Shown here piece by piece: positions 33,105 through 41,899 of a stretch of DNA of 64,000 bases (the first letter of the stretch is position 1; each line of letters begins with the position of its first letter). The stretch covers positions 14,088 through 78,087 of the forward strand of contig CAZMMX010000012.1 of the NCBI GenBank assembly GCA_964567485.1, given 5' to 3'. Origin of the DNA: UBA1413 sp964567485 (GTDB lineage Bacteria; Bacteroidota; Bacteroidia; Bacteroidales; Prolixibacteraceae). A program made the translations under genes and the position numbers. The notes beneath the pieces were generated by a model. That model was not told where the DNA came from and made no database searches. It worked only from the letters and a program-made list of their open reading frames with translations.

Positions 33105-34358
33105 TCAATCTTCTGTTTTATCCGCGACCGTTGGTTTCAGGGTGACCAGTTGGAGAATGACGGCCAGTGCGACGGGGATGGCCAGCATCGCCAGGTCTTT
33201 CCCCAGGTTACCGGCGTCGGTCGATTTTCCCAGCCAGCTGGTGATAAAAGCCCCGGCAAATACCCCGGTCATGTTCATCAGTCCGTAGCCCGCCGCACGA
33301 TGACGGGGTGAGACAAACTGGCAGAGGATGGGCATGTTGTTGGCATCGAACATGCCATAGCCGATCCCGAAGAGCAGTCCGCCCCCCACAATGGGAACCA
33401 GGCTGTTCCCGAATCCCAGGAGAAACAAGGCCGGAATGGTGAGCGACAGTCCGATGGCCCCGGTATAGATGCGGCCGCGAAGGTTCCGGGAGATCCACCG
33501 GTCGGCCAGGATACCCCCAGAAATAACCCCGATAAACGAAGAGAAGGCAATGGTGATGGTACTGAGGGGACCTGCCTGTGCCATATCAATTCCCAGGCTT
33601 TCCGAGAATAGCGTGGGGAGCCAGTTCTTGGTGGCCCATCCCGGGAAACTGGGGGCGGCAAAATAAAAGAGGATCACCCAGAAGCTGACGGTTCCCAAGA
33701 GCATGCCCAGGCTGTATTTCACCGATGCCAAACCTCCGGAAGCCCCGGGAGCCTTCATCGCAGCGGGGGCACTCCCGGCTTCCCTCTTTTCATGAAGTAA
33801 TAAAACCAACACCAGACTGTAAACCATCCCGACAAGGCCAAAACTCTGAAAAGCGGTCTGCCACGACCAGGCATGGGCTACGGTAGCCCCGAAGCCACCC
33901 AGCGCCTGCCCCACATACAAACCAGTCATGTGGATACCCACCGCCAGGGAACGGGTGTTACCGCGGTGATAGTCGGCGATCAGCGCCAACCCGGCAGGGA
34001 TGTAGAGGGCTTCACTGACCCCCATAATGGCGCGTAATACATATAACTGGTTGAAACTGGTGCAGTACCCCATGGTCAGGGTCACAAACGACCACACGCC
34101 CAGGCTGCCCACAATCAGCCACTTCCGGTTGATACGGTCGGCAATCAGCCCGGCCATCGGACTCATCAACCCGTAAATCCACAGGAAAACAGCCATCAAC
34201 CGGCCGAAATTCTCGGCCGTTTCCAATTCGTGGATGTCGCCCATCATGGCTACTTTCATAGTCGACAACATCTGCCGGTCCATGTAATTCAACAGGGCCA
34301 CCACCCACAACAGGGCGACCACCAGCCAGGGATACCAGTTTTTTTCGGCGAGTCTCAT
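33105..34358 (-). CDS. nanT: Major facilitator superfamily permease, probably for sialic acid or a breakdown product
   Basis: This 417-residue protein has about 12 hydrophobic helices. MFS signatures include LLNYMDRQMLSTMKVAM in helix 1, GLIADRINRKWLIVGSLGVW between helices 2 and 3, and YGLMNMTGVFAGAFITSWLG late. The ATG at 34358 is preferred because the first membrane helix follows at once. It is the last gene of the sialic acid operon, 92 bases after the epimerase gene, with no obvious promoter of its own. Bacteroidota sialic acid loci often carry an MFS permease here; the substrate is assigned by context, so the symbol is tentative. Confidence 0.75.
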   Translation of the reverse strand: MRLAEKNWYPWLVVALLWVVALLNYMDRQMLSTMKVAMMGDIHELETAENFGRLMAVFLWIYGLMSPMAGLIADRINRKWLIVGSLGVWSFVTLTMGYCTSFNQLYVLRAIMGVSEALYIPAGLALIADYHRGNTRSLAVGIHMTGLYVGQALGGFGATVAHAWSWQTAFQSFGLVGMVYSLVLVLLLHEKREAGSAPAAMKAPGASGGLASVKYSLGMLLGTVSFWVILFYFAAPSFPGWATKNWLPTLFSESLGIDMAQAGPLSTITIAFSSFIGVISGGILADRWISRNLRGRIYTGAIGLSLTIPALFLLGFGNSLVPIVGGGLLFGIGYGMFDANNMPILCQFVSPRHRAAGYGLMNMTGVFAGAFITSWLGKSTDAGNLGKDLAMLAIPVALAVILQLVTLKPTVADKTED

Positions 34359-34450
34359 TATCGAAGCTTTACATTGATTTATCAGCACTAAATAGTGAAG
34401 GATGCCATCACCACGCCGGCTTCAGCATCAGGGAGTTCAGCGTCCTTTTC

Positions 34451-35614
34451 TCAGGTCCATTTCTCCAGAGTGGTATACACCTGGTACAATCCCCGGGGAA
34501 CATGGAAAAAGCCTTTCCATTTGCCGCCCTTCAGCGGGAGTAAGACCTCGCCGCGACGATTCAGGTAGCCGTACCACTCGCCGAATTCCGGATCGGGAAA
34601 GTGCGACCAGGTATAGTCGTGGACTTTTTCGAACCAGCTAAGACATTTCTTATCACCGGTCAGGTGAAAGCCCTTGGCCAGGGTGATCAGGGTTTCCATG
34701 TGTACCCACCAGAGCTTCTGGTCCCATTCGAGCTGTTGCACCGGATGGCCTTTGACATCCATGAAATAGAAGATGCCGCCATACTGGGGGTCCCAGCCGT
34801 ATTCCAGGGTACGCAGGGCGATGTCCACGGCCTGGCGGGCCAGGGCCGGGCGGTTCAGCCGCACCGACAGGTCCATGATAAACCACATGGCCTCGATGGC
34901 ATGCCCGGGATTCAGAAGCCTCCCCTCAAAAGAGTCGTTGAAACTTCCGTCGGGGTTCACATTTTCAAGAATCAACCCTGTTTCAGACTGGTAAAAGACT
35001 TCCATCACTTCATGCAGCACCTGCTCGATGGTCTCCTCCACCCTTTCCGCAGTGAGAAGATGCTCGATCTCAAGGGAGAGGTTGCACAGGATCATGGGCA
35101 GGGAGAATCCCTTCAGAGGACGGGTGCCGGGCACCGCCTTGGAGAAGCGGCCTTTGGGATTGGAGGCACGACCGAGGATATTCTCAAAGGTGCGCAGGGC
35201 CACCTCCCCGTATTGCTGATCTCCCGTAGCCCGGAAAAGCTGCCCGAAGGCCATGGTGGCAAAACAGTCGCTGAAAATATTGTAGGGAGCCACCAGCGGC
35301 TTCCCCTCACGGGTGAGGGAGAAATACCAGTTAAGGTTCCCGTCGTGTCCATATTTCTGCAGGAACTCCGCCCCGTGAAGCGCCATGTCGAGCCATTCAG
35401 GCCGTTGCTCCACCCGGTTGTACAACGAGGAAAACATCCACACCTCTCGTCCCTGCAGCCAGATGAATTTATCGGTATCAAAGACCCTGCCCTGCCGGTC
35501 GAGACAGGTGAAATAGCCGCCATGCTCCCGGTCGGGGGAGAACTGCTCCCAAAAGGGAACCACATTGTCAAGCAGTTCTGACTTGTATTGCTGAATCAGC
35601 TGTTTTACTTCCAT
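34451..35614 (-). CDS. AGE-family N-acylglucosamine 2-epimerase (NanE role)
   Basis: This 387-residue (alpha/alpha)6-barrel protein of the N-acylglucosamine 2-epimerase/renin-binding family interconverts ManNAc and GlcNAc. Family features include EHGGYFTCLDRQGRVFD, KFIWLQGREVWMFS, the His in NPGHAIEAMWF and the late active-site His in WWVHMETLITLAKG. In Bacteroidota this unrelated epimerase replaces the bacterial NanE. It follows the mutarotase gene by 48 bases and receives ManNAc from the aldolase. A ManNAc kinase is not encoded here; the product GlcNAc can be phosphorylated by a ROK kinase elsewhere. Confidence 0.9.
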   Translation of the reverse strand: MEVKQLIQQYKSELLDNVVPFWEQFSPDREHGGYFTCLDRQGRVFDTDKFIWLQGREVWMFSSLYNRVEQRPEWLDMALHGAEFLQKYGHDGNLNWYFSLTREGKPLVAPYNIFSDCFATMAFGQLFRATGDQQYGEVALRTFENILGRASNPKGRFSKAVPGTRPLKGFSLPMILCNLSLEIEHLLTAERVEETIEQVLHEVMEVFYQSETGLILENVNPDGSFNDSFEGRLLNPGHAIEAMWFIMDLSVRLNRPALARQAVDIALRTLEYGWDPQYGGIFYFMDVKGHPVQQLEWDQKLWWVHMETLITLAKGFHLTGDKKCLSWFEKVHDYTWSHFPDPEFGEWYGYLNRRGEVLLPLKGGKWKGFFHVPRGLYQVYTTLEKWT

Positions 35615-35662
35615 ACGATGATATCCTGTTATTACCTCCGGAAGATTCCGGCGGAAAGTTAC

Positions 35663-36805
35663 TTATTTGAGGGAGAAAGCGGTGATGCCGGGGGTCCTGA
35701 CGCCCGGACGAACCTCTCCACCGGGAATGATGACCAGATCATTCCAGCAAAAAGCCACCGTGGTAGCGGGCAGTCCTGCGGAGGCTTCCCCGATGAGCAA
35801 CCATGTCTTACGGATGGTATGGTAGGCCATGACCTCCCTGTTAAAACCGGGATGGTGGCTCAGCAGGGAATCCTTCTCGCGCAGAAGTGCCGTTTTCTGG
35901 GACTCCTCCGCCACAGCCAGGGCATTGTTCAGTTTTTCGGTCTGGTTGAAATAGATCCCCGGATCACCGCCGAAGAGCACGATCTGGTTTTTCCCAGCGG
36001 CTATGCCGGTTCCTGCCGACAGGGGCAGGGGCTTTCCATCCTTCATGATATCGCCCTCCCGGGTCCACTTCCCGGTGGAAGGGGTGAATTTCCAGATATC
36101 GCTGAAAAAGGTATGGACATCGGTGGTCTTATTGCGCCCTCCGAACAGGTAAATGCACTCCTCCGTCCCATCGTTCTGGGCAGCCACGACGCTATGGGAG
36201 AGGGCCACGGGAAGAGAAGGCAGGCTTAGCCATCCTTTTTCCCTCTCCTCGGGGTCAAAGAGCAGAAAGGCATCCACCGCCCCGGAAACATCGAGGCCGC
36301 CGGCCAGGTAAACCTTCCCATTGGCCAGTGTCGCTCCCGGAGAGGTGAGAGGAACCGGAAGCGATGGGTATGGGATGATCACCACTTTCCCCTCTTCAAC
36401 CGTTATCAGGAAAACATCGGCAACCGGACCGTTTTCGGTCTCGCCTCCCATGGTCAGGATTCCCTCATCGATTGAGAGGCATGCCGCGTAGGCCATGGGG
36501 TAAGGAAGCCGTTGGGCAGCCATGTTCCAGACGAAATTACCCTGACTGTTTTTTGCAAGCAGGAAAATCTCGTCGTGGTAGCTCTTGGCCCCGCCGCGCC
36601 AGGGCATTTCCCCCTCGAAATTGGCACCCCCGGCCACCAGAAGTCCATCTCTGTTAACACCCGCCACCGGACCTGCCAGTCCAGGCTGTACCGCCTTACC
36701 CTCAACAGGAGGCATCACAGGAAATTCCACGCGCTGGATACCGCTCACCTCTTTTTCACGATCAGCACACGAAGCTGCAAAAAACGCCGCCATGGTCACC
36801 ATCAT
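35663..36805 (-). CDS. nanM: Kelch-repeat lipoprotein, N-acetylneuraminate epimerase (NanM-like)
   Basis: This 380-residue protein has a short signal peptide and lipobox FAASC near residue 13. Kelch-type beta-propeller repeats follow (VAGVNRDGLLVAGGANFEG, YAACLSIDEGILTMGG, GKVYLAGGL, CIYLFGGRN, IVLFGGD). NanM proteins speed the change of alpha- to beta-sialic acid after release by sialidase. The start at 36805 is chosen because it gives a proper signal peptide and begins 13 bases after the aldolase stop; a longer frame overlaps the aldolase gene. The predicted lipid anchor puts it in the periplasm or on the surface. Confidence 0.85.
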   Translation of the reverse strand: MMVTMAAFFAASCADREKEVSGIQRVEFPVMPPVEGKAVQPGLAGPVAGVNRDGLLVAGGANFEGEMPWRGGAKSYHDEIFLLAKNSQGNFVWNMAAQRLPYPMAYAACLSIDEGILTMGGETENGPVADVFLITVEEGKVVIIPYPSLPVPLTSPGATLANGKVYLAGGLDVSGAVDAFLLFDPEEREKGWLSLPSLPVALSHSVVAAQNDGTEECIYLFGGRNKTTDVHTFFSDIWKFTPSTGKWTREGDIMKDGKPLPLSAGTGIAAGKNQIVLFGGDPGIYFNQTEKLNNALAVAEESQKTALLREKDSLLSHHPGFNREVMAYHTIRKTWLLIGEASAGLPATTVAFCWNDLVIIPGGEVRPGVRTPGITAFSLK

Positions 36806-36818
36806 TAAAAAATGAATA

Positions 36819-37742
36819 CTACCTCTTCGAGAAGAGAGGTTCCATCTGAAGCGCCTGCACATCACTCTTGAAATTTTCATACATGTCAGCACTCATATTT
36901 TTCACCGGAAGCCTGAAATGGCCGAAATCAAAGCCGAGGTATTTCATGTAGGCTTTTCCGGTGGCAATGCCGCCGTATTTTCCCAGCAGGCGGATCATAT
37001 CAATCGACTGTTGCTGTAGCCGGCGTGCCGCCACCAGGTCACCCCTGTCAAAGGCGTCGATCATGCTATAGTATAGAGGTGCAGCATAGTTGAAGGTACT
37101 TCCCACCCCGCTGCGGCATCCCAGCACCAGAGCCGACAGCATATTCTCATCACGGCCCCACATCATGTCGTATTTCCCGTCCATGAAATGGATGCAACTT
37201 AGGAAATCCATGAAATCCTCATGGGTGTATTTGATACCGGCCAGGTTGGGAATCATCGCCGAGGCCTCCTGCAGGAAATCGAACATGGGGACATTACACC
37301 CCGTCAGCACCGGGATGTGGTAAAAGTAGACCGGTAGTTGGGGAACTGCTTCAGCAATGCGGGCGCAGAATTCGGCCAGCTGCTTAGCCCCGGCAGGTTT
37401 GAAATAGTAGGGGGCCAGGATGGCAATGGCATCGACGCCGGCCTCCGCCGAGTGAAGGGCGCTGTCGACCGACTCGCGCCAGGAAGTCCCTCCCACCAGA
37501 TTGATCACTTTGATGTTTTTGTTTTTGGCAGCTGCCGTCCACGACTCTGTGATCACCATTTTCTCCTTTTGGGAAAGGGATACCCCTTCTCCCGTAGAGC
37601 CGTTGATAAAGGCACCACCCACCCTGTTCTTCTCCAGGAATTCACAATAGCCCGGAATCGCTTCAGGCATAATCTCACCCGCACCGTTCATAGGGGCAAA
37701 CGGTGCTGCAATCAAACCTTCGAATTTTTTCATTTCTTTCAT
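36819..37742 (-). CDS. nanA: N-acetylneuraminate lyase
   Basis: This 307-residue aldolase splits sialic acid into ManNAc and pyruvate. It shows the DHDPS/NAL family blocks FINGSTGEGVSLSQKEKM, the catalytic Tyr in YFYHIPVLTG and the Schiff-base Lys in LAGIKYTHEDF. The GST-GE form and the YYHIP-type block favour sialate lyase over dihydrodipicolinate synthase. It lies 12 bases before the esterase stop region and 13 bases from nanM. A start at the second Met pair (MKKFEGLIAAPFAPM), three codons in, is equally possible. Confidence 0.93.
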   Translation of the reverse strand: MKEMKKFEGLIAAPFAPMNGAGEIMPEAIPGYCEFLEKNRVGGAFINGSTGEGVSLSQKEKMVITESWTAAAKNKNIKVINLVGGTSWRESVDSALHSAEAGVDAIAILAPYYFKPAGAKQLAEFCARIAEAVPQLPVYFYHIPVLTGCNVPMFDFLQEASAMIPNLAGIKYTHEDFMDFLSCIHFMDGKYDMMWGRDENMLSALVLGCRSGVGSTFNYAAPLYYSMIDAFDRGDLVAARRLQQQSIDMIRLLGKYGGIATGKAYMKYLGFDFGHFRLPVKNMSADMYENFKSDVQALQMEPLFSKR

Positions 37743-37753
37743 ATTCTGAAATA

Positions 37754-39964
37754 TTACTTTGTGTTAATGAGAAAAGTGGACGCCGGCAGACCGGCTTCAT
37801 TGACCAGGTTCCCGCGTGAAAATGGTTTCCAACCATATCTCACGGCAGTGATTTTCTGGCCGGGCTCACTAATAATCAATGTGTTTCTTCTCAAAATGCC
37901 GGAGGCCGGCCTGAAAATGGCGTTATTTCCGGCCATCTCCAGTTCACAGAGGGGTTTCCCGTCCGATGTTTTCAGTTTCCGGGCGGACTTAAATGTAATG
38001 ATCAGGCTTTCGGAAGTAACTTTCGATTTCAGGGGAGCCGGACCATCCGATACGACTTTGCGTCCATACACCTTGTTAAAAGCCTGGAGGGCAAACCTTT
38101 CGCCGACTTCCTTTTTTTGGACAGGATGCACATCGAGGGAATCGCCAAGGTCGGAAGTCACCACCATGGCGGTATGCGGAATCTGTTCGGCCAATAGCCG
38201 TTGCACATCGCGAAAATGAGGCCATGTGGGGCGGTCAATGCCGGATAGTTGAGCAAAAAAGAAGGGCAACTGCGGGTCGCTCCAATATTTCCGCCATGAA
38301 TGCACCAGAGCGGTAAAGGAGGTCCGGTAGAGTTCCGGATGGTGGGCATTGGATTCCCCCTGGTACCAGAGGACTCCCCGGAGGGGAAAACTCCCCAGCG
38401 GAGCAATGCCGGCTTCGAAAATATAGGCCGGATCATAGGGATGCCGCTGCAGGGGATGGTTGTTTAAAGAGATATTTTGGGCTGTCCTCTGCCTGACCCA
38501 CTCAAATATAAAGTCGTTTTTACTCCTGTTGGGGAAGACATCGACCAGCACAGGATGGAATTCCAGGGTTTTCCGGTCGATGAACGATTCAATGGGGGCG
38601 CCCCCTACGGCCACAACGACCAGACCCACGGGCACGTCAAGGGACCGGCGCAGGTTCCGGCCAAAATAATAGCCAATGGCCGAAAAATCGCGGGCTGTTT
38701 CCGGGGAACAGGGCTGCCAGGAGCCTTCAAAATAATCAAGGGCATTGATCCGCCGCAAAGAAAGAGAGTCAAAGGCGATGGCGTTGGTCCTGACAAATCC
38801 CTGGCAATTAAAAAAGCGGAGCTTGTCGTCGGTAGCGTTCACGGCTTCTGCCGGTCCGTTTTCAGATCCCTTCAGTTCGAATTCCATGTTCGACTGCCCC
38901 GAACAGAGCCACACTTCCCCCACCAGGAGATCACTCCAGGCGACGTGCAAAGCACCGTTGACCCTGATCTGAAGCGGATAAGGTCCACCGGCTGGAAGAG
39001 GCGGCAGGATAATCTTCCAGCGGCCATCGTGGCCCGCCGTTGTCGCCGAAGTGTGGGTATGGAAGTTTACCGTGATGGTGTCGTTACTGTTGGACGTCCC
39101 AAAGATTTCCACCGGTTTTTTCTGTTGAAAAACCATGTGTTCCCCGAAGATCGGGGCCAGCCTGAATCCGCCATGATCGCCGGTCAGGACCGCATACACC
39201 GTTTTGGCGATGATTTCCGCCCCCACAGCATCGGGATGGAGGTTATCGGCAAACAAATCAGCTCTTTTGCTGAGCGGCGCATTTAAATCGATCACGCCGG
39301 CCCCCATATTCCGGGCCACCTGTCTGATCTGTTCCTGAATCTGCCAGTACCAATCCCGGGTTCCCGACTTAAACCTCGGATGCCCCGGAAATATGGGCGT
39401 CATCAGGCAAATGAAAACCTTCGGGGAAGCGCCTGATTCCGTTTTGAACGAGGTGATAAGATCCTGGTAGTCTCTTATGAAATCATCGTGGTAGTTGGGC
39501 CAGTTCCGGGGATCGGTATCGTTGAGCCCCAGGTGAATGACCACCACATCGGGCCGGAATTCCAGTGCTTTGCGGTATTCATCGGTTTTTACATAAGGGT
39601 TGTGTCCTTTGGACAGCAGGGTAGCGCCGTTACGGCCGAAATTTCCGACCAGGAAATCTTCCCCTAAAAATGCCTGCAGCCTGGCCGGGTAACTTTCCTG
39701 ATCCCGGTTGGCCAGGCCATATCCGAAAGTCACCGAATTACCCACACAGGCGATCCTTTGGGGTCTCTCAGGGGGTTGCTGCCCGGTGGCACGGTACTGA
39801 CCGGTGGCCGTGGGAAGTTGCAGTACCAGCAATAAGATAAACAGAATCAGGCGATTCCTCAGGAGGGAATTTCCGGAAACTCCGGAAGCCGTGTTCCTGG
39901 AGTTATTGCTTCCGACAAACCTGCCGGAATTTGCAAAAATCCATATGTGATTGGATCCTAACAA
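37754..39964 (-). CDS. Two-domain sialate O-acetylesterase (SGNH hydrolase plus SASA domain)
   Basis: This protein of about 736 residues has a hydrophobic signal segment at about 37-55 (LILFILLLVLQLPTATGQ). Domain 1 (about 65-260) is an SGNH/GDSL hydrolase: CVGNSVTFGYG (Ser), GRNGA (Gly), HLGLNDTDP (Asn) and DNLHPDAVG (Asp/His). Domain 2 (about 270-736) is a sialate O-acetylesterase: WLCSGQSNMEFEL (Ser) and GVLWYQGESNAH. It removes O-acetyl groups that block sialidase and lyase. Oddly, no ATG or GTG lies in frame before the signal segment. The first usable codon is a TTG at 39964, four bases after the sialidase stop; an internal CTG is the alternative. The start is therefore uncertain. Confidence 0.85.
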   Translation of the reverse strand: MLGSNHIWIFANSGRFVGSNNSRNTASGVSGNSLLRNRLILFILLLVLQLPTATGQYRATGQQPPERPQRIACVGNSVTFGYGLANRDQESYPARLQAFLGEDFLVGNFGRNGATLLSKGHNPYVKTDEYRKALEFRPDVVVIHLGLNDTDPRNWPNYHDDFIRDYQDLITSFKTESGASPKVFICLMTPIFPGHPRFKSGTRDWYWQIQEQIRQVARNMGAGVIDLNAPLSKRADLFADNLHPDAVGAEIIAKTVYAVLTGDHGGFRLAPIFGEHMVFQQKKPVEIFGTSNSNDTITVNFHTHTSATTAGHDGRWKIILPPLPAGGPYPLQIRVNGALHVAWSDLLVGEVWLCSGQSNMEFELKGSENGPAEAVNATDDKLRFFNCQGFVRTNAIAFDSLSLRRINALDYFEGSWQPCSPETARDFSAIGYYFGRNLRRSLDVPVGLVVVAVGGAPIESFIDRKTLEFHPVLVDVFPNRSKNDFIFEWVRQRTAQNISLNNHPLQRHPYDPAYIFEAGIAPLGSFPLRGVLWYQGESNAHHPELYRTSFTALVHSWRKYWSDPQLPFFFAQLSGIDRPTWPHFRDVQRLLAEQIPHTAMVVTSDLGDSLDVHPVQKKEVGERFALQAFNKVYGRKVVSDGPAPLKSKVTSESLIITFKSARKLKTSDGKPLCELEMAGNNAIFRPASGILRRNTLIISEPGQKITAVRYGWKPFSRGNLVNEAGLPASTFLINTK

Positions 39965-39968
39965 CTCA

Positions 39969-41615
39969 CTAATCTAAAAGGCCTTTAACAATCTCTTTCA
40001 CCGGTATTTTCTGGAAGAATAACGCCTTGGTTCCTTCGTAGAGAATCCCGACCGTATTTTCATCGACCATGGTCATGCAGGAATAGCCGTACCCCCCTTC
40101 CGCATTGATTTCGACCTGATATTCCGCCGGCCAGGAGAGGCCGCCATCGAGGCTGGCCTTGATGGTCATGTTGGTGCGAGCCTCCCTGTTGTTGGGATTG
40201 GAAAAGAAGAGCACCTGTTTTTTGATACCATCGATCGTCACATCAGCGCTGATGATACTGGCCATGCAGTTGGGTTCGGGGAGGGCGCCATTGGAAGAGG
40301 GGTGGACCTCCCAGCTTTTCCCCAGGTCGGTGGAAGTGGCCACGGCACGTCCGTTGGTTTCTCCCTTATCACGGCGGTTGCGGTCATCACGCATGTTGAG
40401 CATGAGCCGGCCATCGGCCAGTTCGACCACCTGGGCTTCCGTGGTGTTGGATTTGGCCCCGGTGCCGATTTGCCAGGAGTTTCCGCCATCGGTGCTGGTC
40501 ACCACCGTGGAATGACAGGTATAGGGTCCCCCGTCGAGGGCTTTTTCACCAATATCGGCCTTAAACTGGGCTGGAAAAACCAGGGTTCCGTGGGTGGTGG
40601 TGATGCCTCGTCCCGGGCCCTGTAATAAAAGCTGCCAGGAAGGATCCTTGATCTGGCGGGTAATGTTGATCGGTTCCGACCAGGTCAGACCGTCATCGGT
40701 ACTTTTCACCAGGATAAACTGTCCGCTTTCCTCGGGTGTCATGCCGGGTTTAGAGGCCCACCAGAGCATCTGGTCGGGTGCCGAGCCGCTCATCCAAAGG
40801 GCGGCGACCCACAGGGTCTGGTTGATGTGGTCATACAGAACACAGGGATCTCCGATACCGTTGAGTCTTTGCGACCTGCCGCCGTATTCCCCCATGTCCA
40901 TAATCACTCTCATGGGTTCCCAGGTTTGGCCTCCATCGTTACTGCGGCTCATGCCTATGTCGATGTCTTCCTGCAAATCCTTGCTGTTGTTGTAGCGGTT
41001 GTCATATACCGCAATCAGGGTCCCCTTGCCCGTGGTCACCAGTCCGGGAATCCGGTAGGTATCGCAGCTGTCCTGTCCGGCAGCCCTCAGCACCAGAGCC
41101 GTCCTGTGAACATAGCTCTCGCTGGGCTTGACCATCAGGGCCTTGTAATTTTTAAAGGAGAGCTCGATTTCCGCGATGCCAAACCGGGTCAACAGATCGG
41201 CTTCGGGCTTTAGCGTGATATCAAAACAAAGAGAATGGGAACTTCCTGAGAGTTCCAGGGTTCCGTCAAAGACCACTTTGCCCGCAACCGGCACTGAGGA
41301 TGCGAATTCCCGGGAGTTTTCACCGTCAGAATAGCCCACCCTGACAGAATCCACTCCCGAAAGTTCACTCCCTTCGGTAAAGAAAACCGTTACCTGTTCG
41401 AGAAGCGGGATCTTTTCCATTTCGGAAAAACCCATATCCACGGTGAAGCACTTTTCATTGAGTTTTCCGGTAAACATCGGTACTCTTTCCGGGGATATTT
41501 CCAGCCCTGTGACCCTCTCTCTGATATCGGGCTTTGTGATGTTTTTACATTGCCAGGCGAGGGGCATCAGGAGGGCCCCCAGAAGTAGGGCCACCGGGAA
41601 GTTAACTTTCCTCAT
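39969..41615 (-). CDS. nanH: Exo-alpha-sialidase (GH33)
   Basis: This 548-residue glycosidase releases terminal sialic acids. It has a signal peptide with Cys near residue 23 (LAWQC, a loose lipobox) and an N-terminal beta domain to about residue 175. The six-bladed propeller follows: the Arg motif YRIPGL, then Asp boxes SNDGGQTW, STDDGLTW, STDGGNSW, STDLGKSW and SLDGGLSW. The general Glu/Tyr pair of retaining sialidases fits LPEPNCMAS and EGGYGYSCM. It is the first enzyme gene after the SusC/SusD pair and the start of the catabolic order sialidase, esterase, lyase, mutarotase, epimerase, permease. A start two codons upstream is possible. Confidence 0.93.
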   Translation of the reverse strand: MRKVNFPVALLLGALLMPLAWQCKNITKPDIRERVTGLEISPERVPMFTGKLNEKCFTVDMGFSEMEKIPLLEQVTVFFTEGSELSGVDSVRVGYSDGENSREFASSVPVAGKVVFDGTLELSGSSHSLCFDITLKPEADLLTRFGIAEIELSFKNYKALMVKPSESYVHRTALVLRAAGQDSCDTYRIPGLVTTGKGTLIAVYDNRYNNSKDLQEDIDIGMSRSNDGGQTWEPMRVIMDMGEYGGRSQRLNGIGDPCVLYDHINQTLWVAALWMSGSAPDQMLWWASKPGMTPEESGQFILVKSTDDGLTWSEPINITRQIKDPSWQLLLQGPGRGITTTHGTLVFPAQFKADIGEKALDGGPYTCHSTVVTSTDGGNSWQIGTGAKSNTTEAQVVELADGRLMLNMRDDRNRRDKGETNGRAVATSTDLGKSWEVHPSSNGALPEPNCMASIISADVTIDGIKKQVLFFSNPNNREARTNMTIKASLDGGLSWPAEYQVEINAEGGYGYSCMTMVDENTVGILYEGTKALFFQKIPVKEIVKGLLD

Positions 41616-41769
41616 TTGCATCTGATTTAAAATTCATTGGTTATGTTAAAATTCGCCTGTGGTCTGACAGGCCTGCCAGAGGCCACTATTTCGGGATGCA
41701 ATTTAGCATTCTTTCCGCAGAGGATTCCCGGGGCAGGATCTAAAGAGGTGCAGGCAGGATGATCAGGTA

Positions 41770-41795
41770 AAGGAACCCGGCAAACCGGGTTCCTT
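41770..41795. terminator. Strong hairpin between susD 2 and the sialidase gene
   Basis: The perfect 11-bp stem AAGGAACCCGG / CCGGGTTCCTT has a CAAA loop. In the transcribed (minus) direction it is followed only by TTTACC, so full termination is doubtful. It more likely lowers readthrough or protects the 3' end of the susCD part of the message. The rest of the 278-base gap 41622-41899 shows only a weak palindrome at 41663-41680 (TCTGACAGGCCTGCCAGA). Confidence 0.6.
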
Positions 41796-41899
41796 ACTTT
41801 TCAACTTAACTCTATCAAACCTATGAACCTGAACATCCCCGGAAACACGGGAAAGTTTTCTAAATCATACCCTGATAAGAGGACAAATACAAAGCCACA

